A stretch of 64,000 nucleotides of DNA from positions 1 through 64,000 of the forward strand of contig CAYURD010000007.1 of the NCBI GenBank assembly GCA_964446865.1, given 5' to 3'. The notes under the pieces were generated by a model. It did not search any database, was not told where the DNA came from, and worked only from the letters and a program-made list of their open reading frames with translations. The position numbers and the translations under genes are program-made. The DNA comes from Glaciecola sp964446865. GTDB taxonomy: Bacteria > Pseudomonadota > Gammaproteobacteria > Enterobacterales > Alteromonadaceae. Shown piece by piece: positions 1 to 9,659 of this stretch (its first letter is position 1; each line of letters begins with the position of its first letter).

Positions 1-5
1 AAGCT

Positions 6-1301
6 ATGCCACAAACACATTTAACCGATACGTTATTTTCATCTCTTTCGATCCACCCGCAGGTTTTAGCGGGCTTAGACGAAGCTGGTTTTAGCCAGTG
101 TACGCCTATTCAATCGATGAGCTTACCACAATTACTTGCGGGCAGTGATATTGCAGGTCAAGCACAAACAGGTACAGGTAAAACCATTGCCTTTTTGGTT
201 GCTACTTTTCACTATCTTTTGAGTAATCCTAAAACTGACCATGGTACAAGCCCACGTGCAATCATTATGGCACCTACTCGAGAACTTGCCGTACAAATTT
301 ATAACGACGCAGAACTGCTCAGTAAGCACACTGGATTAACCATTGCGAGTATATATGGTGGCGAAGGTTACGAAAGTCAACGCCAACAACTCGAAAAAGG
401 CGTCGATATTTTAATTGGCACCACTGGCCGCATTATTGACTACTATAAACAGAACGTCTTTACGCTAGATCATATCCAAGTAGCCGTGTTAGACGAAGCT
501 GACCGCATGTTTGATTTAGGCTTTATTAAAGATATTAGATATATGTTTAGACGCATGCCTGAGCCGACTCAGCGCCTAAGTATGCTGTTTTCAGCAACCT
601 TAAGCTTTAGAGTACAAGAACTCGCTTACGAACACATGAATAACCCCGTGCATGTGCAAGTCGCGCCTGAAACTAAAACAGGCGTAGGCATTAGCGAAGA
701 ATTATTTTATCCAAGTAATGAAGACAAACCTTTATTGTTGCTCACATTATTTGAAGAAGAATGGCCTGACAAAGCCATTGTGTTTGCTAATACTAAGCAC
801 GATTGTGAAAAAGTCACAGCATGGTTACAAGCCGATGGCCATAGAGTTGGTTTGTTAAGCGGCGATGTACAGCAAAAGAAACGCTTGACCATTTTAGAAG
901 ACTTTACCAGTGGCGCACTTGATATCTTAGTGGCTACCGACGTTGCCGCCCGCGGCTTACACATCGATAAAGTTACCCATGTATTTAACTACGATTTACC
1001 AGACGATTCTGAAGATTACGTCCATCGTATTGGCCGAACAGGCCGAGCTGGTCAAACCGGCACTGCCATCAGTTTTGCTTGCGAACGATACGCACAAAAT
1101 CTACCCGCAATTGAATTATACATAGGGCACGACATTCCCGTCACCGATTATAATCCTCTAAACTTGTTAGATGATGTAAAACCACCTAAGATTCAAAGAC
1201 GCCCTCAACGCGGTCGCCCAAGTGGCGGTGGCAGAGGCAACGGACCACGTAAAGACAATAGACAAGGAAGAAATCAATCTAGAGGACCGAAGCGTTCGTA
1301 G
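6..1301 (+). CDS. rhlB: ATP-dependent RNA helicase RhlB (DEAD-box)
   Basis: This 431-residue protein is a DEAD-box RNA helicase, in enterobacteria the helicase of the RNA degradosome that unwinds structured mRNA for RNase E and PNPase. The sequence shows the Q motif (CTPIQ, about residue 33), Walker A AQTGTGKT, PTRELA, the DEAD box as VLDEADRM, SAT, and the C-terminal motifs DVAARGLH and HRIGRTGRAG. The tail is Arg/Gly-rich, as in RhlB. Length and the N-terminus (MPQTHLTD) resemble E. coli RhlB. The following gppA gene reproduces the enterobacterial rhlB-gppA neighbourhood, which supports RhlB over other DEAD-box paralogs. The start lies only five bases from the window edge, so its upstream signals are not visible. 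Confidence 0.93.
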   Translation: MPQTHLTDTLFSSLSIHPQVLAGLDEAGFSQCTPIQSMSLPQLLAGSDIAGQAQTGTGKTIAFLVATFHYLLSNPKTDHGTSPRAIIMAPTRELAVQIYNDAELLSKHTGLTIASIYGGEGYESQRQQLEKGVDILIGTTGRIIDYYKQNVFTLDHIQVAVLDEADRMFDLGFIKDIRYMFRRMPEPTQRLSMLFSATLSFRVQELAYEHMNNPVHVQVAPETKTGVGISEELFYPSNEDKPLLLLTLFEEEWPDKAIVFANTKHDCEKVTAWLQADGHRVGLLSGDVQQKKRLTILEDFTSGALDILVATDVAARGLHIDKVTHVFNYDLPDDSEDYVHRIGRTGRAGQTGTAISFACERYAQNLPAIELYIGHDIPVTDYNPLNLLDDVKPPKIQRRPQRGRPSGGGRGNGPRKDNRQGRNQSRGPKRS

Positions 1302-1337
1302 TATTAACGTGAGTTGTTCATCGTATCCACAAAAACA

Positions 1338-1373
1338 CGTCATCCCAGCGTAGGCTGGGATCTCCTTGGAACT
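1338..1373. repeat. Interspersed repeat, hairpin-forming
   Basis: A short inverted repeat (CATCCCAGC and GCTGGGATC around a GTAG centre) followed by CTCCTTGGAACT lies between rhlB and gppA. Related copies occur at 15737-15773 (inverted) and 39241-39279, so it belongs to a dispersed intergenic family. It may act as a transcript-end hairpin for rhlB. That role is inferred. Confidence 0.6.
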
Positions 1374-1404
1374 AAAAAAACAATAAGTAACACAGAGAAA
1401 ATAG

Positions 1405-2976
1405 ATGTTTGTAGAGTTATCTAGTATTGGTGAATTAGGCACTTATAATCAAAGAGATGAGTATTATGCCGCCATCGATTTAGGCTCTAACAGTTTCCAT
1501 ATGGTCATTGTGAGAGTATTAGCGGGTAGCGTACAAATCGTCAGTAAAAATAAGCATAAGGTCCGCCTTGCTGCCGGCTTAAATCAAGACAACGTACTAA
1601 GCGACGAGGCAATGGCGCGAGGACTTGATTGCTTACGTAATTTTGCTGAAAAACTCCAAGATATTCCCCCTGAAAACATCAAAATAGTCGCTACAGCCAC
1701 TTTGCGCTTAGCCACAAATGCGGGTGTTTTTGTTAGACAAGCCGAAGACATTTTAGAGCATAAGCTGCAGGTTATTAGCGGCGAAGAAGAAGCTCGGCAA
1801 ATATTTTTGGGCGTGGCCTATACTTCAGCTAATCAAGGTAACTCACTGGTTATTGATATTGGCGGCGCAAGCACCGAAATCATTATTGGCCGTGATATCG
1901 AACCGGTGCATTTAGCCAGCTTAAATATGGGCTGCGTGACCTTTATGGAGCGTTACTTTCCTGACGGAGAGTTAAGTAAAGCCAATTTTGACAATGCTTA
2001 TCGCGCCGCATTAGATGTATTAAGAGAGCACCGCAACACCTTTTTATGCTTTGATTGGCAACAATGTTTAGGTGCTTCAGGCACGCCACAGGCGGTAACA
2101 CAAATATTAGTTAAACAAGGTATTAACGACGCGATACGACTATCGTACTTGTACGAACTACGCGAAACATGTATTGCCCAAGAACAAGTATCAAAATTAG
2201 ATATTGATGGCCTTCCGCCTACACGCCAAGCTATATTTCCAAGTGGTTTAGCCATATTAATCGCACTATTTGAGAGTTTTGATATAAACAATATGCAAAT
2301 AGCCGGCGGTGCACTTCGTGAAGGCATTATTTATGGCATGCTTGATAGTTACCACAAGTCTGATAGGCGTACTCAAGGCTTAAATCAGCTTATTTCAAAG
2401 TTTCACATTGACCCGTCACACAGTCAAAGAGCACGAGAAGTCGCTTTAGACCTGTGTCATCAAATGTGCGACCAAGCAAAATTTTGTGATTATGACACTC
2501 ATGGAATTGTTGGCGCGGCAGCGGCGCTGCATGAACTGGGCTTACATATTGGTTATAAGTCTTATCACGAGCACGGCGCTTACATTTTAAACCATGTAGA
2601 AATTACCGGATTTACCGCACTACAGCGCATGATGATACGTGACTTAGTCAGTATGCATCGACAACCAATCGACCTATTAGCCCTTGGTAGTTACAGCGAT
2701 GAGCTACAAACCATGCTTAATTGTAGTCTTCGTATTTTACGACTTGCTATTATTCTTGTGGGTAGACGCAAAGACAAAGCCATTCCAAAAGTTGAATTGG
2801 CGATTGACGGTGACAACTGGTTACTTAACTTACCCGACGACATCAAGAAAAAGCACCCGCTTATACATACTGAGCTTATTCACGAATGTTGGATGCAGCA
2901 CAAGGCAGGCTGGAAGCTAAGCTTGTCGACACAATCAGGGCAAGCAAACCCTCGCCAAATAGACTGGAACGACTAA
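1405..2976 (+). CDS. gppA: Guanosine-5'-triphosphate,3'-diphosphate pyrophosphatase (GppA/Ppx family)
   Basis: This 523-residue protein belongs to the exopolyphosphatase/GppA family, which hydrolyses pppGpp to ppGpp and can also degrade polyphosphate. The phosphate-binding loop AIDLGSNSFHM (about residues 23-33) and the second ASKHA-fold loop DIGGASTE are clear. The C-terminal half carries an HD-like helical region (GAAAALHELG). Placement directly after rhlB favours GppA over Ppx. The first 17 or so residues extend beyond the usual N-terminus, so a start nearer the YYAAIDLG segment is possible. No strong ribosome-binding site decides between them. Confidence 0.85.
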   Translation: MFVELSSIGELGTYNQRDEYYAAIDLGSNSFHMVIVRVLAGSVQIVSKNKHKVRLAAGLNQDNVLSDEAMARGLDCLRNFAEKLQDIPPENIKIVATATLRLATNAGVFVRQAEDILEHKLQVISGEEEARQIFLGVAYTSANQGNSLVIDIGGASTEIIIGRDIEPVHLASLNMGCVTFMERYFPDGELSKANFDNAYRAALDVLREHRNTFLCFDWQQCLGASGTPQAVTQILVKQGINDAIRLSYLYELRETCIAQEQVSKLDIDGLPPTRQAIFPSGLAILIALFESFDINNMQIAGGALREGIIYGMLDSYHKSDRRTQGLNQLISKFHIDPSHSQRAREVALDLCHQMCDQAKFCDYDTHGIVGAAAALHELGLHIGYKSYHEHGAYILNHVEITGFTALQRMMIRDLVSMHRQPIDLLALGSYSDELQTMLNCSLRILRLAIILVGRRKDKAIPKVELAIDGDNWLLNLPDDIKKKHPLIHTELIHECWMQHKAGWKLSLSTQSGQANPRQIDWND

Positions 2977-2990
2977 GGTAGCTTTCGTCT

Positions 2991-4619
2991 CTATCGTAAT
3001 TTTTTAAACGACAAATACCACGATACTAAGGCAATCGCCCCACTACCCACGCACAAAAGCCAATGTTGGTTGTATACATATAAAACTGCGGTAGCAATCG
3101 AAAAGGTGATTGCGCTTTTCCCCAGCATGCGCGCCTTTTGAATATTAACTTGCACGACAAGGGATTCTTGATGCTGCTTTTCTAGTTGCAGCGGTAGTTG
3201 ATTTAGCTGACGCAAGGTGTCGTAAGCTAAGTCAGGAATTTCGGGCATCTTTTCAGACCAAAAAGGCAAGTTCTCTTTTAATTGAGTAAACATCGCCTTG
3301 GGACCTATTTGCTCCTTCATCCAATTTTCTAAAAAGGGTTTGGCAGTTTTCCATAAGTCTAACTGCGGATACAAGGTACGACCCAATCCTTCAACGTAAA
3401 GAAGCGTTTTTTGCAATAAAACCAGCTGAGGCTGCACTTGCATATTAAAGCGCCTTGCCGTGTTAAACAGCTGCAACAAAACATTGCCAAACGAAATATC
3501 AGCCAATGGTTTTTGGAAAATTGGCTCACAGACGGTGCGAATGGCCATTTCAAAATCAGAGATATTAGTGTCGGCAGGTACCCACCCCGAATCAACATGG
3601 AGCTCTGCGACTTTGCGATAGTTACGATTAAAAAAAGCGATAAAGTTTTCGGCTAAATAACGTTTATCTTGTTTATTTAGTGTGCCAACAATACCGTAGT
3701 CAATGCCAATGTACTGAGGGTTTTCAGGGGTTTTATAAGATACAAATATATTACCTGGATGCATATCGGCATGAAAAAAACTGTCTCTAAATACCTGCGT
3801 AAAAAAGACCTCTACGCCTCGCTCTGCTAATAACTGCAGGTTGGTATTTTGCGCCCTCAGTGCGTCAATGTCCGAAACGGGTATACCGTAAATCCGCTCC
3901 ATCACAATCACATTAACGCGGCAATGATCACTATAAATGTGAGGGACATAAAGACTTTCAGAGCCTTCGAAGTTGCGTTTTATTTGAATACCGTTGGCAG
4001 CCTCACGAAGTAAATCAAGCTCGTCCAAGATGGTACGCTTATATTCTTTTACTACTTCAATTGGACGCAGTCTTTTGCCGTCGGGCAGCCAGTTTTGAAT
4101 TATTTTGGCGATGGAAATCAGTAAGTCAACGTCAGCTTCAATAGTTTGCTTTACATTGGGTCTTAAGACTTTAACCACAACGTCTTTATCATCTACTTTG
4201 AGTTTTGCGGCGTGAACTTGTGCGACCGATGCAGACGCAAGAGGCGTGTGCTGAAATTCACTAAACAATTCGTCTAGCTGGCTTAAACCAAGCGCTTTTT
4301 TGATTAATGCCTCTGCTTCGCTCGAATCAAAAGGCTCTACGTCATCTTGCAATTTGGCTAATTCGTTGACAATGTCGGCCGACAATAGGTCGCGCCGAGT
4401 CGAGAGCATTTGGCCAAACTTAACAAAAACGGGACCTAGGGTTTGCAACGCTAAACGTAAGCGCCGGCCCTTGCTTTCAGACTTGTGTTTGTTAGGCCAC
4501 CAAAATAAACAATTGCGTAATATTCTAAAATATCGAGGCCGAAAACGTTTAGGGATAAGGTCATCTAAACCATGATTGAGTAATACGCCGCCAATGCGCA
4601 AAAATCGACGATATCTCAT
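2991..4619 (-). CDS. ubiB: Ubiquinone biosynthesis ATPase/kinase-like protein UbiB
   Basis: UbiB (542 residues) is the ABC1/ADCK-type atypical kinase required for ubiquinone synthesis, acting as an ATPase on the membrane-associated Ubi complex. Visible family features are LGPVFVKFGQMLSTR (the KxGQ motif), the Ala-rich loop PLASASVAQVHAA, HADMHPGNIF (catalytic loop) and IDYGIVG. Two hydrophobic C-terminal segments follow (about residues 500-538), expected for the UbiB membrane anchor. It directly abuts ubiJ with no spacer, giving a ubiE-ubiJ-ubiB operon as in E. coli. The tatABC genes that often follow are absent. Confidence 0.93.
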   Translation of the reverse strand: MRYRRFLRIGGVLLNHGLDDLIPKRFRPRYFRILRNCLFWWPNKHKSESKGRRLRLALQTLGPVFVKFGQMLSTRRDLLSADIVNELAKLQDDVEPFDSSEAEALIKKALGLSQLDELFSEFQHTPLASASVAQVHAAKLKVDDKDVVVKVLRPNVKQTIEADVDLLISIAKIIQNWLPDGKRLRPIEVVKEYKRTILDELDLLREAANGIQIKRNFEGSESLYVPHIYSDHCRVNVIVMERIYGIPVSDIDALRAQNTNLQLLAERGVEVFFTQVFRDSFFHADMHPGNIFVSYKTPENPQYIGIDYGIVGTLNKQDKRYLAENFIAFFNRNYRKVAELHVDSGWVPADTNISDFEMAIRTVCEPIFQKPLADISFGNVLLQLFNTARRFNMQVQPQLVLLQKTLLYVEGLGRTLYPQLDLWKTAKPFLENWMKEQIGPKAMFTQLKENLPFWSEKMPEIPDLAYDTLRQLNQLPLQLEKQHQESLVVQVNIQKARMLGKSAITFSIATAVLYVYNQHWLLCVGSGAIALVSWYLSFKKLR

Positions 4620-5357
4620 CTATACACCCTTATTTTCATTTTTATTAGATCGTACGTGCATTTTTTCTAAGCGTGTAATTCTAGACTCTATCCTGTCGAC
4701 ATCATCTGCTAATGCAGATACTTCATCACAAAAGTTTATTAGCATTATTTTACGCACAGCAATTGGTTTTTCGTCAAGTGCGGCATCCGCAAACGTGGAT
4801 CTCAACAAATCTAGTTGTTTTTTAGCATGCTCAGCAAACTGCTGCGCACCATTATTAAGTTGGTAGGCAGCTACATCGCCAATATACTGAGACAGTACTT
4901 CTTCAAAACTTAAGTCAAGCTTATCAAATAAAGCACTTACGGCTTGTAATATCGATAAGTCACCTGAAAAGTCGAGCTTACCTGTTTTTATCAATTTTGT
5001 GAGTTGATTGCGCTGTTTAAGCTGATCTAATGCAAATAATGACACACTCACCCAGCATTCGTTGTCTGCTAAGCCAGCCTCATTGTTTTGTTCATCTTCA
5101 GGAATTTCTTTATAAAGACCGTCTTGGTCAACACGAACCTGGATACCATCGCTAGTAAAATCAAAAATAAGCGCATTTTCTAATTCGTGCGTGTAAATAA
5201 TACAAGTTTTGTTAGCTAGTGGGAGCAGTAATTCGTCGCGATTATGTGCCCAGCCAAGCGCTTTGTTGATACCCATCTCAAGCCCAGCGCTGAGTATTTG
5301 CATGCTTAGCACCGGCATGCTTGTTGGGGTCGAGCTTGATTCGGACATTGACGACAT
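4620..5357 (-). CDS. ubiJ: Ubiquinone biosynthesis accessory factor UbiJ (SCP2 domain)
   Basis: This 245-residue protein sits between ubiE and ubiB, the fixed position of UbiJ. UbiJ is an SCP2-type lipid-binding accessory factor of the soluble Ubi metabolon that presents polyprenyl intermediates. The N-terminal half has the SCP2-like segment (around ALIFDFTSDGIQVRV) and the C-terminal part is helical and charged, likely coiled coil (VDRIESRITRLEKMH). Its ATG overlaps the ubiE stop codon (TAATG), so translation is probably coupled. A second ATG three codons in could also serve. It is somewhat longer than E. coli UbiJ. Identification rests on context plus fold pattern. Confidence 0.82.
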   Translation of the reverse strand: MSSMSESSSTPTSMPVLSMQILSAGLEMGINKALGWAHNRDELLLPLANKTCIIYTHELENALIFDFTSDGIQVRVDQDGLYKEIPEDEQNNEAGLADNECWVSVSLFALDQLKQRNQLTKLIKTGKLDFSGDLSILQAVSALFDKLDLSFEEVLSQYIGDVAAYQLNNGAQQFAEHAKKQLDLLRSTFADAALDEKPIAVRKIMLINFCDEVSALADDVDRIESRITRLEKMHVRSNKNENKGV

Positions 5358-6169
5358 TAAAACTTAAAACCTCGGTGCAACGCCACTATACCGCCGGTGA
5401 GATTGTGATAAGTGGTTTGCTCAAAACCAACGTCTTTCATCATTTGCTCAAGCGTTTCTTGATCAGGATGCATGCGGATTGATTCGGCAAGATAACGATA
5501 ACTCTCGGCATCGTTAGCGACCAATTTGCCCATTTGCGGCAGCAAATAAAATGAGTATGCGTCGTAGACTTTACTTAAAGCTTCGGTAGTCGGTTTCGAA
5601 AACTCTAATACCAACAATCGGCCACCTGGTTTAAGCACTCTAAACATTGACGCCAATGCTTTAGACTTATCGGTTACATTGCGCAGGCCAAAGGCTATGG
5701 TAATCACGTCAAAGTGATTATCAGGGAAAGGCAAGGCTTCTGCGTTTGCTTGCACGTAATGCAAGTTACCAATAATGCCTTTATTCAAAAGTTTCTCTTT
5801 GCCAACATTCAACATCGAATGATTGATATCGGCAAGCACCACCTCGCCAGTTGGCCCCACTAGCCGACTAAATTTAGCGGCTAAATCGCCTGTGCCACCG
5901 GCTAAATCGAGTACCTTTTGGCCGCTACGTACACCGCTACAGTCTATTGTATAACGCTTCCAAACCCGGTGAATACCCATCGACATCAAGTCGTTCATGA
6001 TGTCGTATTTTGCCGCTACGGAATGGAAGACCTCGGCCACCATAGCCTGCTTTTGCGTTTTTTCGACTTGAGTGAAGCCAAAATCGGTTGTGTTTTTTGA
6101 TTCGGATGTAGACGAAGCATTTATAGGCGTTACCTTGCTTTCGCTAGCGTGTTCGGCAGTTTTTGGCAT
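5357..6169 (-). CDS. ubiE: Ubiquinone/menaquinone C-methyltransferase UbiE
   Basis: UbiE is the SAM-dependent C-methyltransferase that methylates demethylmenaquinol and 2-polyprenyl-6-methoxybenzoquinol. The sequence shows the family start VFHSVAAKYDIMNDLMS, the SAM-binding glycine motif VLDLAGGTGDLA, and the signature RVLKPGGRLLVLEFSKP. The C-terminus (GGIVALHRGFKF) is the typical UbiE ending. At 270 residues it is slightly long because of a Ser/Thr-rich N-terminal extension before the conserved domain. First gene of the ubiE-ubiJ-ubiB operon. Confidence 0.95.
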   Translation of the reverse strand: MPKTAEHASESKVTPINASSTSESKNTTDFGFTQVEKTQKQAMVAEVFHSVAAKYDIMNDLMSMGIHRVWKRYTIDCSGVRSGQKVLDLAGGTGDLAAKFSRLVGPTGEVVLADINHSMLNVGKEKLLNKGIIGNLHYVQANAEALPFPDNHFDVITIAFGLRNVTDKSKALASMFRVLKPGGRLLVLEFSKPTTEALSKVYDAYSFYLLPQMGKLVANDAESYRYLAESIRMHPDQETLEQMMKDVGFEQTTYHNLTGGIVALHRGFKF

Positions 6170-6293
6170 GAGAATTCACATTAATGACGTGGATGACGAT
6201 TCAATGCGCTAAGTGTAGCGCAAAGCATGCATAACTTACAGAGAAGTGGCCAAAATTAGCCCATCGCTTCGCGTAAATATAAAGAAGACAGGC

Positions 6294-6500
6294 TTAATTG
6301 CGATCGGCAGAGAGTAAAGATATGAGTTTGATATTTGAGCCAATTGACAAAACACTTAATACAGCCACAGCGACAGCAACTTCAGTCTTATTATATGGAA
6401 TGTAGTACATCGCAATTACCACTGACACAAGCAATGTTGTAAACAAAATAGTATAGAAAAGGTAATTTTCGATACTGGGGGTTTGTTTGATTAATAACAT
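6294..6500 (-). CDS. Small membrane protein of unknown function
   Basis: A 68-residue ORF with two predicted membrane segments (around FYTILFTTLLVSVVIAMYY and the Val/Ala/Leu-rich stretch near VAVAVLSVLSIGS). I place the start at the ATG at 6500 because GGAG lies 7 bases upstream; an in-frame TTG eight codons earlier has no such site. I do not recognise the family. It stands alone between ubiE and the glycosylase gene. Confidence 0.45.
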   Translation of the reverse strand: MLLIKQTPSIENYLFYTILFTTLLVSVVIAMYYIPYNKTEVAVAVAVLSVLSIGSNIKLISLLSADRN

Positions 6501-6624
6501 TGAGCGCTCCGAACTTGTGTTCAATTTCAGCTTAGCAATGCAACAAAATAAATCTCGTGCGTTAAGTTGAAATGGTGATAATAAAATTCTTACTTAAATA
6601 AATATCGGAATATATTCGATAGAC

Positions 6625-7317
6625 TTAAGCAGGAATACGATTATCACCCACGCTCATAGACACAATCTGACTAATTTCTTGCAAGGAACGCCCGCTTTGT
6701 TGTTGCCAAGTGTTGAACTGATTTTGGATGGCGGTAAGGCTGCGCTTGGAGCGTGATGAGCCTTGAATAAGATCGCGTGCAACAAAATAACCTTCAATAT
6801 CTTGGCTAATTAAAAAGGTGTCTTTGCCTAAAAATCGCAAAGTATAAGGGCCAGTGTTGCCGCCTAAGCGTGAGCCGTTTTTCTTTAAAAAATCCCATAG
6901 ACCAATTATATCAGCACGGTCCCACTCGCTCACAAAATTAGCAAATGAGCCATGCGATTGTTGGATACTTTTTATCATTAAAGCGTTATCACGAATGGTG
7001 AGCACTTTATTAAGATTACGAATAATGTCAGGGTTGGTCGCTTTTTTCTCGAGCATTTCGTCAGGCATGAGTAAAATCTTTTCGATATCAAATTTAAAAA
7101 ATTCGCGCTCAAAATGCGGCCACTTTTGCCTAACAACTCGCCAAACAAATCCTGATTGAAAAACTTTTTTAGTAAATTCCGCTAAAAATCGGTCGTCACC
7201 AATCTCTTTAATATGTTTGTCGGCAAGTGGTTTGCCGACCATAGATTCAAGCTTGGCTTCACCGCCTTTGCGCTTGGCGGCGCGCACATAAATACTATCA
7301 AACTTTTCAGCAGGCAT
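6625..7317 (-). CDS. DNA-3-methyladenine glycosylase I family protein
   Basis: A 230-residue protein resembling the divergent marine branch of the Tag/adenine-glycosylase family of helix-hairpin-helix base-excision enzymes, which remove 3-methyladenine from alkylated DNA. Supporting segments are FQSGFVWRVVRQKWPHFE near residue 53, which matches the Tag substrate-pocket helix in position, and GLWDFLKKNGSRLGGNTGPY followed by FLISQDIEGYF, where Tag proteins have their last conserved helices. The Zn-binding Cys/His set of classical Tag is not evident, so activity on 3-methyladenine is inferred. It lies 42 bp downstream of prlC on the same strand. Confidence 0.65.
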   Translation of the reverse strand: MPAEKFDSIYVRAAKRKGGEAKLESMVGKPLADKHIKEIGDDRFLAEFTKKVFQSGFVWRVVRQKWPHFEREFFKFDIEKILLMPDEMLEKKATNPDIIRNLNKVLTIRDNALMIKSIQQSHGSFANFVSEWDRADIIGLWDFLKKNGSRLGGNTGPYTLRFLGKDTFLISQDIEGYFVARDLIQGSSRSKRSLTAIQNQFNTWQQQSGRSLQEISQIVSMSVGDNRIPA

Positions 7318-7359
7318 AACCCTTATCCTTTACCTGTAAGCACTCACGCAACGCGTATA

Positions 7360-9453
7360 TTAAGCCGCTTCATTACTAGTAATACCCGAATGACGCAACA
7401 AGGCATCGGTACTTGGCTCGCGGCCTCTAAACGCTTTAAAAAGTTCCATTGGCTCTTTTGAACCGCCCTTTTCAAGAATATTGTTTAAGAAGTCCTGACC
7501 CGTTTGTGAATTAAAGATCCCTTCCTCCTCAAAACGACTAAATGCGTCAGCAGAGAGTACCTCGGCCCACTTATAGCTGTAATAACCCGCGGCATAACCG
7601 CCAGCAAAAATATGACCAAAACTGTTTTGGAATCGATTAAACGCGGGTGGAATCGTCACCGATACTTCTTTTCGTACCTCATCTAATACATCTTGTACGC
7701 TTTGGCCACTTTTAAGACCTTGATGCAGACTAAAATCAAACAGACTAAATTCTAGCTGACGCACCATTTGCATCGCCGATTGGAAATTACGAGCCGCTAA
7801 CATTTTGTCTAAAAGGTCTTGTGGTAAAGGATCGTACGTTTCGTAATGGCCAGAAATAAAAGCAAGTGCTTCAGGTTGCCAACACCAATTTTCTAAAAAT
7901 TGGCTGGGTAATTCAACTGCATCCCATGCCACGCCGCTTATGCCTGACACACCAGCCACATCAACTTGAGTAAGCATATGATGAATACCATGGCCAAATT
8001 CATGGAACAAGGTCACGACTTCGTTGTGAGTAAATAGCGCAGGTTTATCGCCGACCGGGCCAGAAAAATTACACGTTAAGTATGCAACCGGGCTTTGAAG
8101 AGAGCCATCAAGCGTATTTCGACGTGTTCTACACACATCCATCCAAGCGCCGCCGCGCTTTTTCTCTCTGGCATATAAATCGAGGTAAAACGCACCGCGC
8201 AAGCGCCCAATACTGTCTTGGATTTCAAAATATCGAACGTCTTTGTGCCATGTGTCTACATTCAATACTTCAACTACTTTTACGTCGTACAAGCGAGACA
8301 CGACGGTAAATAAGCCTGACAAGACTTTTTGTTCAGGAAAATACGGACGTAATTCTTCGTCAGAAACAGAGTATTTATCTTGCTTTAACTTTTCGCCGTA
8401 GTAAGCATAATCCCATGCTTGAAGCTGTGTTACATAAGCGTTGTCTTGCGCAAAAGCTTCTATTTCCGCTTTTTCTGCTTCAGCTTGCGGTTTTGAACGT
8501 GTCGCTAAGTCTCGCAAAAAATTGAGTACTTGGTCAGCGCTTTCGGCCATTTTGGTGGCGAGCGAATAATCACTATAACTTTCAAAGTCTAATAACTCTG
8601 CGAGTGCTTGGCGTAGGGTTAGCGTTTCGTCAATAATCGCAGCATTATCAAATTTACCCGCGATCTCACTTACACTCGAGTTTGTACTTATATTATCTTG
8701 ATCAGACGCTCTAGTAACGTAGGCAGTATAAAGCTCTTGGCGCAACTCACGATTATCTGCATACATCATAACCGGTAAATAACTCGGGATATCGAGTGTA
8801 AATAAATACCCGTCTAACTCTTTTTGTTGAGCAAGTTGCTTAGCGGCGTCAAGCGCACTTTGCGGTAGTCCTGCAAGCTCATTCTCGTCAGATACATGTT
8901 TAGAGTATGCTAGTGTGGCGTCCATTACATTGTTTGAAAATTGAGAAGAGAGCTCTGACAACTTTGCAGAAATACTCGCATACTCTTGCTTTTTATCTTC
9001 AGCCAAGGCAACACCTGATAACTTAAAGTCACGCACAGCATTGCTCACCACTTTTTGCTGAGCTTCGCTTAAGCTTGCGAAGGTCTCTGACGCTGCTAGA
9101 GCTTCGTACAAATCACATAAGCCTTGATGTTGACCAACAAACGTAGAGTATTCAGATAATAGTGGCAAACATGCATCGTGAGCTTCTCGTAATTCATCGC
9201 TACTAACCACTGAGTTCATATGACTAATAGGTGACCATAATTTCCCTAGTGCATCATCAGCTTCTTCGAGTTTAGACACCACGTTCTCAAAGCTTAACTC
9301 AGCGCTTTCAACAGCCTCGGCAATCACTGCCTTGCAGTGAGCAATGGCTTTTTCAACATCATCCACGACAGTTGAAGGCTCAATTGCGGAAAATACGGGG
9401 TTGTTAGATAGGTCGCTGCGCGCGTCGTCACTTGAAATTTGCTCAATACTCAT
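7360..9453 (-). CDS. prlC: Oligopeptidase A (M3 metallopeptidase)
   Basis: A 697-residue cytoplasmic zinc metallopeptidase that degrades oligopeptides and released signal peptides. The catalytic motif HEFGHGIHHML is present, with the downstream glutamate in the ELPSQFLENW helix expected as third zinc ligand. Length and the C-terminal FGHIFAGGYAAGYYSYKWAE segment match OpdA/PrlC closely. It is transcribed divergently from gor, with about 200 bp between the two starts. No signal peptide is seen. Confidence 0.95.
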   Translation of the reverse strand: MSIEQISSDDARSDLSNNPVFSAIEPSTVVDDVEKAIAHCKAVIAEAVESAELSFENVVSKLEEADDALGKLWSPISHMNSVVSSDELREAHDACLPLLSEYSTFVGQHQGLCDLYEALAASETFASLSEAQQKVVSNAVRDFKLSGVALAEDKKQEYASISAKLSELSSQFSNNVMDATLAYSKHVSDENELAGLPQSALDAAKQLAQQKELDGYLFTLDIPSYLPVMMYADNRELRQELYTAYVTRASDQDNISTNSSVSEIAGKFDNAAIIDETLTLRQALAELLDFESYSDYSLATKMAESADQVLNFLRDLATRSKPQAEAEKAEIEAFAQDNAYVTQLQAWDYAYYGEKLKQDKYSVSDEELRPYFPEQKVLSGLFTVVSRLYDVKVVEVLNVDTWHKDVRYFEIQDSIGRLRGAFYLDLYAREKKRGGAWMDVCRTRRNTLDGSLQSPVAYLTCNFSGPVGDKPALFTHNEVVTLFHEFGHGIHHMLTQVDVAGVSGISGVAWDAVELPSQFLENWCWQPEALAFISGHYETYDPLPQDLLDKMLAARNFQSAMQMVRQLEFSLFDFSLHQGLKSGQSVQDVLDEVRKEVSVTIPPAFNRFQNSFGHIFAGGYAAGYYSYKWAEVLSADAFSRFEEEGIFNSQTGQDFLNNILEKGGSKEPMELFKAFRGREPSTDALLRHSGITSNEAA

Positions 9454-9659
9454 ATTTAAAAAAACTCAATTGTATAACTAATAATGATTAAGAAATTGTG
9501 GGGATAAACCCGATAAAAGCAATAGTTTTTGGTAAAACTATTAAAAACAGCTGTCAAAAAGTGCAATGAATACTTGAATTATTCGGTCTAGTTGCCATAG
9601 TTGTTAACTCTGCAGCTGTTTTGCCCTAATTTTCTAGTGCTAATTTTATTTGGATATTT